Source: a virus. Taken from it: DNA of 64,000 bases. Of this stretch, positions 19,972-27,478 are shown in pieces. The translations under genes were made by a program, and so were the position numbers. The first letter of the stretch is position 1. Each line of letters opens with the position of its first letter. The notes below the pieces were generated by a model that did not search any database, had not been told where the DNA came from, and saw only the letters and a program-made list of their open reading frames with translations. The DNA lies in the IMG/VR virus record IMGVR_UViG_3300019487_000023, positions 1-64,000 of that record, one strand, 5' to 3'.

Positions 19972-22170
19972 ATGGCAATTAATGTAAGTTTTAACGGGGC
20001 AACAATTTATAAGCCTGGCGCTTACTCCAAGACTTCGATTGATCTTGGTGGTGGTTTTCCACTATCACCAACTGGTCTAGTCGCTATTTTTGGTGAAGCG
20101 GACGCAGGTGCTCCAGGCGCAAACGAAGTAAATATCGCTGACAACGTGTTCAGCCCAGAACAACTTCCTGCTATCAAGCAGAAGTATCGCAGCGGTCCAC
20201 TTGTTGATGCATGCGCGTTCTTGTTCGCACCAGGTGCCGATGGCGCAATTCCTGGCGGAGCAAGCGCTGTCTATATCTACAAGACAAACGCTTCTGTTCG
20301 CGCAACGCTCGCACTTGACAATACTTGGGGAACTCTACGTTCTCTTGAGTGGGGTGCAGGCGGCAACAAGCTCACCTACAAAAACGTTCTCACTCCAGCT
20401 GTAAGCGCTACTCGCGCTTCGTCTGCTCCATTCGACGTCACTGGTGACGTTGCAACGGAAACCCTTGTGCTTCGCGTACAAGGCGGCGCAGACAATACGT
20501 TCACTGCTCCTGCAAGCACCACGACTCGTGCATTGCTTCAGACTGCGTTGAACACTGCTGGTAACTGGTCTGGCGGTCTTCCTTCAGGCGTCACTCTCAC
20601 TGTTGGCGGTGCATCTGATGCAGCTGCTACTTTGACGATTGCTCGCTCTGCAGCTGGTACTCCAAACCGTGAAGGATACGGTCGCAACTTCCAGATTGTT
20701 AGCGGTACGCTAGCAGCTTCTGCAAATCTTGCAACTGGTCTCGTAACCTCTTCTTCTGAAGATATGGCTACGATCACTATCTCTAACAAGCGTGACCTCA
20801 TCGACGAAAGTGAAACTATCGGCGGAGATCTAGTTTTGAAGCTTGGTCGCAGCGGCGGCGTGACTCCACAAGTCACCGTCAACGCTACTCAAGTTCTCTT
20901 GATTAACAACTCTGTCACTGAGTATGCTATCACTAAGTCTGATTTCGGTACTCTTGCAGAAATGTTGGCATGGATCAACAGCACCGCAACCAACTGGTCC
21001 GGTGAACTTGGTTCAACCTTGTTCGGTCAACTAAGCCCAAGCATCCTTGATCGCGTAACCGGTCTTGGCGCTCTTGGTTCTGCTTCGATTCGTCCAGCTC
21101 AGATCAAGCGCGATGCACAACTTGCTCGTGACATGTTTGCTCAAAGCTCTATGATCAGCCAGAGCATCGTAGGCGCAAACGCTTACGCTGGTCTTCCTGA
21201 TGCAGCTGCTGAGATCTTCCTAACTGGTGGATCTAAGGGCGGCACTCAGACTGCTGAGATCGCTTCTGCTCTAAGCAAGTTCGAAAAGTTCCGCGTGAAT
21301 AGCGTTGTTCCTTTGATGTCTCGCGACGCAACGGACGATGCTGCTGACGGTCTTACTGACCCAAGCTCTAACTACACCATCGATGGTATTCATCAGGCTG
21401 TGAAGACTCACTTGAGCTTGATGGCAACCACCAAGAAGAAGTCTGAGCGTCAAGGATACTTGTCTTACAAGGCAAGCTACTCTGATTGCAAACAGAAGTC
21501 TCAAGACTTGGCATTCCAACGCATTCAACTTGCGATCCAAGACGTTCGTCAAGCTGACAGCGATGGCAACATCAAGTGGTTCCAGCCATGGGCTGGTTCT
21601 GCTCTCCTAGCCGGAGCTCGTGGTGGTAGCCCAGTCGGTCTTCCAATGACCTTTAAGTATTTCAACATGTCTGGTATTCGTCAGACTGCTCAGCCAATGA
21701 GCACTGCCGAAGCTGATATCGTGGTGGATTTCGATCCTGATACTCAGTATGATGATGCAATTCAAAACGGCATCACCTTCTGGGAAGCTCCACAAACTGG
21801 CGGATTCCGCCTTGTTGTGGATAACACCACCTATGGTAAGGATGGAAACTGGGTGTTCAACCGCGGCAACGTTCAGTACGCTGCTGACGTTCTAGCCTAC
21901 GACTTCCGTAACCAACTTGAGAATATCTATGTTGGCGTGAAGAACACTATCACTGCAGCCGAAGTTAAGTCAACATGCGAAGCTATCCTAGGTACCTACC
22001 TAGCTCAAGGTATTACGGTTTCGACCTCTGATGCCAAGAACGGCTTCAAGCAGCTTGTAGTACAGATCAACGGCAACACTATCAACATCTCAGTTGTAGT
22101 TAAGCTTGTTGAGGGTATCGACTTCATCTTGGCCGACATCACTCTTCAAAGAGCTCAGCAAACAGCTTAA
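19972..22170 (+). CDS. Tail sheath protein
   Basis: A 732-residue contractile sheath subunit. The N-terminus (VSFNGATIYKPGAYSK and GLVAIFGEADAGAPG) is the usual sheath start; the C-terminal domain contains IRQTAQPMSTAEADIVVDF, FWEAPQTGGFRLVVDN, NVQYAADVLAYDFRNQLE and a final ISVVVKLVEGIDFILADI strand set. Residues about 110-330 are a variable beta domain inserted in the core. The sheath surrounds the tube and contracts at infection. ATG has CAGGAG upstream. A hairpin terminator follows at 22200. Confidence 0.93.
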   Translation: MAINVSFNGATIYKPGAYSKTSIDLGGGFPLSPTGLVAIFGEADAGAPGANEVNIADNVFSPEQLPAIKQKYRSGPLVDACAFLFAPGADGAIPGGASAVYIYKTNASVRATLALDNTWGTLRSLEWGAGGNKLTYKNVLTPAVSATRASSAPFDVTGDVATETLVLRVQGGADNTFTAPASTTTRALLQTALNTAGNWSGGLPSGVTLTVGGASDAAATLTIARSAAGTPNREGYGRNFQIVSGTLAASANLATGLVTSSSEDMATITISNKRDLIDESETIGGDLVLKLGRSGGVTPQVTVNATQVLLINNSVTEYAITKSDFGTLAEMLAWINSTATNWSGELGSTLFGQLSPSILDRVTGLGALGSASIRPAQIKRDAQLARDMFAQSSMISQSIVGANAYAGLPDAAAEIFLTGGSKGGTQTAEIASALSKFEKFRVNSVVPLMSRDATDDAADGLTDPSSNYTIDGIHQAVKTHLSLMATTKKKSERQGYLSYKASYSDCKQKSQDLAFQRIQLAIQDVRQADSDGNIKWFQPWAGSALLAGARGGSPVGLPMTFKYFNMSGIRQTAQPMSTAEADIVVDFDPDTQYDDAIQNGITFWEAPQTGGFRLVVDNTTYGKDGNWVFNRGNVQYAADVLAYDFRNQLENIYVGVKNTITAAEVKSTCEAILGTYLAQGITVSTSDAKNGFKQLVVQINGNTINISVVVKLVEGIDFILADITLQRAQQTA

Positions 22171-22199
22171 TAAGAATCATTATTTAAAGTTTCTAGTGA

Positions 22200-22220
22200 A
22201 CCCCGACCAAAAGTCGGGGT
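22200..22220 (+). terminator. Terminator after sheath gene
   Basis: ACCCCGAC / GTCGGGGT 8-bp stem with a 5-base loop, 30 bases after the sheath stop; only a weak T-tract follows. Confidence 0.7.
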
Positions 22221-22267
22221 CCTACTTTCTGGTATATTAAGTTTAAACTTTATAAAGAGAGTGACAC

Positions 22268-22966
22268 ATGTTATCGAAAGCAGCAAGACACAGATTAGTA
22301 ATAGCCCTTACTTCTGAAAAAGTTGGAGAAGAGGTCGCTGATGCAATTGACACAGAAGATTCAGGCGATGGTACTATCCTACCAAATTTCACTAATAACC
22401 AATTATTAAGAGGCAACGGAACCAACATTCCAATAACAGATGGCCAACTTCAGTTTGATCCAGGATCAAACAGACTGTATGTTGGTGCATATGCAAGTAG
22501 CTCAAACGGTATTATTACAGTCGGTGGCTCTGGAACTGGCATCGGAACTATTGATGGTGGCGGCGGAGCACTTAATGTAACTGGTGGTCCACTTACAATG
22601 ACCACTCATGTAAGTGCTCAACCTATTGTTTTTAAGCCAGGCACTACTGAATCCTTTAGGTTTCTTGGAACTGGCCAATCTGTGTTCAACAACGCTATTC
22701 GTGTTAAGACTAGAGTTGTTGCTGGTGCAACTGTAACTATTGCCGATACAGACTATGCTGTATTTTGCACTGCTGGCGGTAGCGTTACTGCTAATCTTCC
22801 TGTAGGAGTAGATGGTATGGAAATTAAGGTTGTAAGCAGGAACACCTCTTTAGTCGACATAACACCAAACGGTTCAGATACAATAAACGGCACAGGCGCT
22901 CCTTATCAGATGAGTGCCGCAGTAACGCTGATATTTGCAGCGGGCGATTGGGCTGTCTTTAACTAA
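22268..22966 (+). CDS. Virion fibre/decoration-like protein, 232 aa
   Basis: N-terminal helix (MLSKAARHRLVIALTSEKVGEEVADAI), then Gly/Thr-rich beta repeats (IITVGGSGTGIGTIDGGGG) and a C-terminal fibre-tip-like strand domain (AVFCTAGGSVTANLPVG, DGMEIKVVSR, NGSDTINGTGAPY) of the type at the ends of trimeric tail fibres. It is unusually placed between sheath and tube genes, with a terminator before it, so it may be an independently expressed accessory virion protein. Host-surface binding or decoration is inferred. Confidence 0.65.
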   Translation: MLSKAARHRLVIALTSEKVGEEVADAIDTEDSGDGTILPNFTNNQLLRGNGTNIPITDGQLQFDPGSNRLYVGAYASSSNGIITVGGSGTGIGTIDGGGGALNVTGGPLTMTTHVSAQPIVFKPGTTESFRFLGTGQSVFNNAIRVKTRVVAGATVTIADTDYAVFCTAGGSVTANLPVGVDGMEIKVVSRNTSLVDITPNGSDTINGTGAPYQMSAAVTLIFAAGDWAVFN

Positions 22967-23134
22967 AAATAAATAATTATGAATGAAATTTTAAAGATGG
23001 ACAAGAACGGTCAATGGTCCTCTCCAAAATAGGCTATTTGCTTAACCTAAAACCTGATATTCTAGACTTAAGTTACAATTAAGTGACTTCAAAAATGCTC
23101 GGTAAAGGGAACCGCACCCTAAAAGGAGAAATCA

Positions 23135-23701
23135 ATGGCTTCTAAACTGCCATCGTTTGTCACAGGTGCAAACGCTAAAATCAAAGTCGGAGGCAAGACG
23201 TTCGCGTATGCTTCTGATGTCTCGTACAACGTTGTTGTGGACGTGGTACCAATCGAAACAATGGGTCGTTACGAAGCAGTCACCAATGAGCCAGTTAACT
23301 ATTCAGTTAGCGGCGAGTTGAGTGTCGTTCGTTACACCGGCATTGCTAAGACCAACAACATGCCAGGAACTAACACTGGTGGTAACGGTCTTGGTAAGGT
23401 TGACATGGGCACTGTGGGCGGCATCGGTTCGCATCACATTAACCCAGGCAATATGCTGTTGTCTCAGACTTGGGATCTTGCTGTATTCCAGAAGACTCAA
23501 ACTGCTGCAACTGCTGCTGGAGATACCGCAGTCACCGTTGATGCTGTTGAATTCATCACCATCAAGGACTGCCGTTTCACTCGCAAGAGTGCAGGTATTA
23601 ACAAGCGTGGTATCCTCGTTGATCGCCTAAGCTTTGTTGGTATTCTTGCAGACGATGAGTCGTTCGACGCTTCGTACTCTGGCGATACGGATCTGACCTA
23701 A
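23135..23701 (+). CDS. Tail tube protein, copy 1
   Basis: A 188-residue tube subunit. The start motif FVTGANAKIKVGGKTFAYASDVSY and strands ETMGRYEAVTNEPVNYSVSGELSVVRY are repeated in the next two virion genes. Subunits of this kind stack into the rigid inner tube. AAAAGGAG precedes ATG. The stop overlaps the stop of a leftward HNH gene. Length is typical for a contractile-tail tube protein. Confidence 0.85.
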   Translation: MASKLPSFVTGANAKIKVGGKTFAYASDVSYNVVVDVVPIETMGRYEAVTNEPVNYSVSGELSVVRYTGIAKTNNMPGTNTGGNGLGKVDMGTVGGIGSHHINPGNMLLSQTWDLAVFQKTQTAATAAGDTAVTVDAVEFITIKDCRFTRKSAGINKRGILVDRLSFVGILADDESFDASYSGDTDLT

Positions 23702-24753
23702 ACTGTTCGTAAAAAAGCAAGAACCTCGCTAGATGTGCCACTGAACACGGCTCCTTTAGCGAGGTTCTTCATTCTCTTAATTCTTTGCCTTACTGAATTA
23801 GTAATTTGCCCGCCTCGGGCCATCAACCTTGTGCTAATCGTCAACTCATCTTCAACAATAACAATTAATTTAATGTCGAATATATCTTTATTTCTTTTTA
23901 TAAACGAGGAGACGTGCGTGGTGGGGTCATAGATCACAGTGGATGTTTCGTTCCAAAGTATAGACCTTGTTTGATCTTTAGGTGTTTTATCGTACGAAAC
24001 ATATTTAAATTTATTAATTACTTGATTGCAAATCCAACTCTTTCCAGCTCCAGACGCACCTGCAATAACATAAACAATCTTCTTTGTTCCTACTGATCTA
24101 TTGGCTAAAAAATTTTCCATTTGGTCTTTAGTGTTAGGTTTTTCTTTACCATTGCCATGTATTGCGTGAAACAATCTGTGACACGGTATACAAAGCGACA
24201 CTAGATTGTCTATATTGAATCTTTCGGTCGGATGATGCTTCCAAGATTTTACGTGATGTGCATTTAATGTAACCCCACTGATTGAGCAAGCAACGCAAGT
24301 AAAGTTATCGACCTTAAATCTTTCAACATGTAATTTTAAATCTGCAAACCTATTGCGCTCTGCTCTTGCAGCCGGTGTTTTAAGTTCGTCAAAATCTGAT
24401 AACTTAATGCCTCTCAGAGTGCAACTAATTTTTACTTTTTGATCAAAAGTTAACTTCTTGCCTTTATTAGTCGGTGATCTGCCGCGCTTTACAGCGCTCA
24501 TTTTATCAATAACTTCTCGCCTAGTCTCCTTCTTTCCTTTATTCCACGGCACATGATTAACCTTTGCAAGACTCATTTTTAACTTAGATTCTGTAGTGTG
24601 CCTAATACAGCATTTAGTGCAGTTTGGTTTAGAAGCGTTAACTTTATTGAGATATCCTCGATCTTTGCCGCACGTATCGCAGGTGGCCCTATATTTTGTT
24701 CTATAGTGTGCGCTGTCAATAGGTTCTTTTATGGTATCATTTAAGTTAATCAT
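23698..24753 (-). CDS. HNH endonuclease fused to P-loop domain
   Basis: A 351-residue antisense insert between two tube genes. N-terminal zinc pairs (CDTC, CTKC, residues 25-48); two NUMOD3-type DNA-binding segments (PWNKGKK and TNKGKK, residues 69-110); an HNH core with CVAC, HH and CIPCH (153-192); and a C-terminal P-loop kinase-like domain with GASGAGKS at 232-239. HNH/NUMOD3 proteins are homing endonucleases; the appended P-loop domain is unusual. The start MINLND lies 10 bases after TATAAT. The stop TAG overlaps the tube stop. A terminator lies inside the coding end. Confidence 0.85.
   Translation of the reverse strand: MINLNDTIKEPIDSAHYRTKYRATCDTCGKDRGYLNKVNASKPNCTKCCIRHTTESKLKMSLAKVNHVPWNKGKKETRREVIDKMSAVKRGRSPTNKGKKLTFDQKVKISCTLRGIKLSDFDELKTPAARAERNRFADLKLHVERFKVDNFTCVACSISGVTLNAHHVKSWKHHPTERFNIDNLVSLCIPCHRLFHAIHGNGKEKPNTKDQMENFLANRSVGTKKIVYVIAGASGAGKSWICNQVINKFKYVSYDKTPKDQTRSILWNETSTVIYDPTTHVSSFIKRNKDIFDIKLIVIVEDELTISTRLMARGGQITNSVRQRIKRMKNLAKGAVFSGTSSEVLAFLRTV
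23719..23769 (-). terminator. Terminator inside HNH/P-loop gene end
   Basis: A perfect 13-bp stem (AAGAACCTCGCTA / TAGCGAGGTTCTT) with a 25-base loop, followed on the minus strand by GCTTTTTTA. It codes for part of the HNH C-terminus and could also stop rightward transcripts after tube copy 1. Confidence 0.75.
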
Positions 24754-24763
24754 AATTATTATG

Positions 24764-24769
24764 ATTATA
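24764..24769 (-). promoter_or_regulatory. TATAAT promoter of HNH/P-loop gene
   Basis: GGTATAATC on the minus strand, 10 bases before ATG, so the leader would be only a few bases. Confidence 0.6.
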
Positions 24770-24792
24770 CCTTGTATCAGGAACAAACGCTA

Positions 24793-25389
24793 ATGGCAGG
24801 TATAAAGCCGTTTTTCATCACAGGCGCAAACGCTAAGGTAAAGCTCAACGACAAGACGCTAGCCTTCTGTACCGATCTTTCCTATTCCGTAACGATCAAC
24901 ACTCAAGCTCCTAAAATCTTAGGCATGTATGAAGGCAGCTCTGTCGAGCCGCTGGGATATACCGTTAATGGCAGCTTCACTGTCATTCGCTACGCTAAAG
25001 ACGTAAAAAGCAGTGTCGGTGGAACTATCCCAAATGGGATTGCACAGAACGACGCCGGCAACGGTGTTGGAAACTGGGGCGGAGTATGGGGTGGAAAAGC
25101 TGGAGACTTCTTTGCTCGCAATGGTATCGGCAACGACGGCCGCGCAAACGAAGCTCTAGATCCTAGCAAATATCAAAGTGGAACTACTTTTGATATCCAA
25201 GTTTATCAAAAGCTTCCTAATGGCAACATCCTAGGTGTTGCAAACATCAGGAACGCTCGTATTACTAAGGCTGACTTTCAATTAACCAAGAAAGGCGCCG
25301 CTGTACAAAGATTTGAGTTCACTGCATTGTATGCAGATGAAGATAGTTTCGTAGCAGATGCCTCTGGTAGAGGACAACAGTTCACATAA
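24793..25389 (+). CDS. Tail tube-like protein, copy 2
   Basis: A 198-residue paralogue of 23135-23701: FFITGANAKVKLNDKTLAF, DLSYSVTINTQAPKILGMYE, EPLGYTVNGSFTVIRYAKD. It has a Gly/Asn-rich insertion (NDAGNGVGNWGGVWGGKAG) in the middle, perhaps an external loop. The start MAGIKPFF is chosen over an ATG seven codons upstream because it aligns with copy 1. It may be a tube-initiator, a second tube component or an adaptor to the baseplate (inference). Confidence 0.8.
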   Translation: MAGIKPFFITGANAKVKLNDKTLAFCTDLSYSVTINTQAPKILGMYEGSSVEPLGYTVNGSFTVIRYAKDVKSSVGGTIPNGIAQNDAGNGVGNWGGVWGGKAGDFFARNGIGNDGRANEALDPSKYQSGTTFDIQVYQKLPNGNILGVANIRNARITKADFQLTKKGAAVQRFEFTALYADEDSFVADASGRGQQFT

Positions 25390-25398
25390 GGGTGATTT

Positions 25399-26031
25399 AT
25401 GGCAGATGGCTTTAACAATCGCCCCCCCGGTGCGATACAGCAAATCACAGATAATATCGTTGGCGGCAATGCTGCTGGCATCATCTCTACACGTCCTACT
25501 GCAAAATATGCTTCTGGCGCTCGCTGCATCATGAAGATAAACGACCAAGTTGTTGGTTTTGCATTTGGTGTTTCGTGGAGAATCACCACGAACTTCGTAG
25601 AAGTCACCACTATTGACGACTATCTTCCTTATGAATTAGCTCCGCAAAGAGTATCGGTAGAAGGAACGATCTCTGCACTGCACATCCCTGGCCAAAGTGC
25701 TACTACACAGCTATGGCAAGGCGATACACTCTCCTTCATGTTCAACAGGTACTTCACGCTGGAAGTGAGAGACTCGCAGACTGATGCCTTGTTGTTCCAG
25801 GCTCCTAGGTGTGTTATCACTTCTCGTACTGAAGAAGTGAGAGTTGATCAACTCAACAATGTTTCGTTGAGTTGGAAGGCTATTGGCTGGCTTGATGAGA
25901 AGAAGCCTGAACTTCCAAATAACTTTGATCAACCTAAGAAGCCTTCAGCCGCTGAAACCACTAACCAAGGTGGTATTGCAGCTACGCTTAGCAACGTAGC
26001 TAATGCTATTCGCGGCTTTAATATTCCATAA
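25399..26031 (+). CDS. Tail tube-like protein, copy 3
   Basis: A 210-residue, more divergent paralogue: YASGARCIMKINDQVVGFAFGVSWRI and LAPQRVSVEGTISALHIPG align with the tube start of copies 1 and 2. The C-terminal 35 residues are Pro/Ala/Asn-rich and probably flexible. Following two tube genes and preceding the chaperone genes, it may be a tube terminator or tube-baseplate adaptor. Known phages often have separate tube-tip proteins of tube fold. Confidence 0.7.
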   Translation: MADGFNNRPPGAIQQITDNIVGGNAAGIISTRPTAKYASGARCIMKINDQVVGFAFGVSWRITTNFVEVTTIDDYLPYELAPQRVSVEGTISALHIPGQSATTQLWQGDTLSFMFNRYFTLEVRDSQTDALLFQAPRCVITSRTEEVRVDQLNNVSLSWKAIGWLDEKKPELPNNFDQPKKPSAAETTNQGGIAATLSNVANAIRGFNIP

Positions 26032-26051
26032 GTAGTCTACTTTTCCCAAGG

Positions 26052-26057
26052 TATAAT
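26052..26057 (+). promoter_or_regulatory. TATAAT late promoter before chaperones
   Basis: GGTATAATCG, 27 bases before the 26084 ATG, which has AAGGAG. Confidence 0.65.
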
Positions 26058-26083
26058 CGCATAGTATACCTTAAGGAGAAAGC

Positions 26084-26476
26084 ATGGAGCTACCTAAAAA
26101 CGAAGCAACCTTCACATTCGAGCACACTGGTCAGGCTACTGGCCAAGAGTACAAGGGACAATTCACTGTCTTGTGTGTTCTTAACATGGCTCAAAAGCAT
26201 GCCATGGAACTCGAGAAAACTCGCTTGATGGGTAACTACATTACGCCAACAGCTGGTCTCGAAGGCATCGCGACGGTCCTCGCAACCCTTAGAGCTAAGA
26301 TTGTTAAAGCCCCTGATTGGTGGACTCAAAGCACCGGCGGCCTTGAAATCCTAGACGAAGACGCTCTTGTTGTTCTCTACAATAAGATCGAGGAATCGGA
26401 GAAAGAATGGCGTACGAAGCTGAAGGAAAAGGGCAAGAAGGCACAGGAAGCATCGACAACACCGTCGACGCCGTAA
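26084..26476 (+). CDS. Tail assembly chaperone, frame 0
   Basis: A 130-residue protein located directly before the tape measure module, where tailed phages encode the G-type chaperone. It is an alpha/beta protein (ATFTFEHTGQATGQEYKG, FTVLCVLNMAQKHAMELEKT) ending in a basic/Ser-Thr-Pro tail. Near its end the slippery heptamer A-AAG-GGC could direct a fraction of ribosomes into the -1 frame (26407-26895) to give a G-T-like fusion. The chaperones coat the tape measure before tube polymerisation. Confidence 0.75.
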   Translation: MELPKNEATFTFEHTGQATGQEYKGQFTVLCVLNMAQKHAMELEKTRLMGNYITPTAGLEGIATVLATLRAKIVKAPDWWTQSTGGLEILDEDALVVLYNKIEESEKEWRTKLKEKGKKAQEASTTPSTP

Positions 26477-26895
26477 AGGCCATTGCCGCTCATAACGCCA
26501 GAGCCGATCTAAGCAATCCAGAACAACTAATCCTATTCCTTAGGAGTTGGTGGTCTCGTACCTATAACCGCCCACTTAAAGATCCGCTTCTATTGTCATA
26601 CACCACAGAAGAGCTCCTATACGAGTTCTTTGACCGTATTGAGCGTGTCAAGGCTCAAGAAGAGCAAGCTAATAAAGCTAATGATAAGATAGAAGAGGAT
26701 AAGGAAAAGGCTGCCTTAGACTGGGCACAAAAAGAAGAACTTAAAGAACTTAAACAAGAACTTAAACTTGCTAAAGTTGATCCAACTAAAGATCCAGCAA
26801 ACATTAAGTGGATGGAAGAACAGCTTCAAAAAGCCAAAACTCAGTTTGGGGAAGATTTTGGAGAAGACATAAATGAAAACTTTGAAGACATGTAA
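26407..26895 (+). CDS. Tail assembly chaperone extension, -1 frame
   Basis: A 162-residue frame overlapping the end of the previous gene by 70 bases in the -1 frame. It can be reached by frameshift at 26428-26434 or from its own ATG, which has GGAG 6 bases upstream, so both modes are possible. The content is helical with acidic/basic coiled-coil segments (EEQANKANDKIEEDKEKAAL, KEELKELKQELKLAK), like T domains of lambda-type chaperones. Overlaps the HNH gene that follows by 23 bases. Confidence 0.7.
   Translation: MAYEAEGKGQEGTGSIDNTVDAVKAIAAHNARADLSNPEQLILFLRSWWSRTYNRPLKDPLLLSYTTEELLYEFFDRIERVKAQEEQANKANDKIEEDKEKAALDWAQKEELKELKQELKLAKVDPTKDPANIKWMEEQLQKAKTQFGEDFGEDINENFEDM
26428..26434 (+). 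promoter_or_regulatory. Candidate -1 frameshift site A AAG GGC
   Basis: AAAGGGC fits X-XXY-YYZ exactly in the zero frame (GA A-AAG-GGC) and lies within the 70-base overlap of the two chaperone frames. No long stable hairpin was identified after it by eye. Confidence 0.6.
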
Positions 26896-27478
26896 ATCTT
26901 GCAAAATACTTCTATCATTATCTTGTTTTAATAAAAACAAAGGCGGTCTGCTTGGTTTAAGAGCTAGATGTATCTTGTGTGAAAAAAGTCGTAAAGCAAA
27001 TTTCTATTCACAAAATAGACTTAAAATTTTAGCTAACAAAAAAACTTACCAAACCATTAATGCCGAATCTAGAAAAGCGTACAGTTACGCATATTGTAAA
27101 AACCGTTTAAAAAACGATAAACTATATAAACTAAAAATCAATATAGCCTCATTAATTAGAAATTCTATAAAATCTAAAACAACAAAAAGAGCCTTAAAAA
27201 CAATAGACTTATTGGGTTGTTCTGTTGAGTGTTTTAAACAACACATAGAATCAAGTTTTTCCCCAGACATGAATTGGAACAACTATGGATCCTATTGGTC
27301 TATTGATCATATTTGCCCATGTGATCAGGCGCAAACGGCAGCTGAAATAATAAAATTACAGCATTATTCTAACCTAAGACCGATGACAGTAACCGACAAT
27401 ATCGTTAAATCCAATAAAGCAACCACAGAAGCGACATTCAAGTGCCAAGAACTATTAAATAGAGCCTGGATTGAATAA
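26873..27478 (+). CDS. HNH endonuclease between chaperone and tape measure
   Basis: A 201-residue HNH protein. N-terminal zinc ribbon CKSCKILL...CILCEKS; basic AT-rich middle; HNH core with SIDHICPCDQ near residue 143 and NLRPMTVTDNIVKSNK, the usual C-terminal His/Asn part. AT content is clearly higher than in neighbours. It overlaps the chaperone frame and ends in TAATG with the tape measure start, so it sits exactly at a gene junction without breaking either neighbour, as homing genes often do. Confidence 0.85.
   Translation: MKTLKTCKSCKILLSLSCFNKNKGGLLGLRARCILCEKSRKANFYSQNRLKILANKKTYQTINAESRKAYSYAYCKNRLKNDKLYKLKINIASLIRNSIKSKTTKRALKTIDLLGCSVECFKQHIESSFSPDMNWNNYGSYWSIDHICPCDQAQTAAEIIKLQHYSNLRPMTVTDNIVKSNKATTEATFKCQELLNRAWIE

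Noticed and set aside
22980-23033. 17-codon frame (MNEILKMDKNGQWSSPK) between the fibre-like gene and tube copy 1
   Set aside because: Too short, no ribosome binding site, and it ends in TAG in a region otherwise noncoding.
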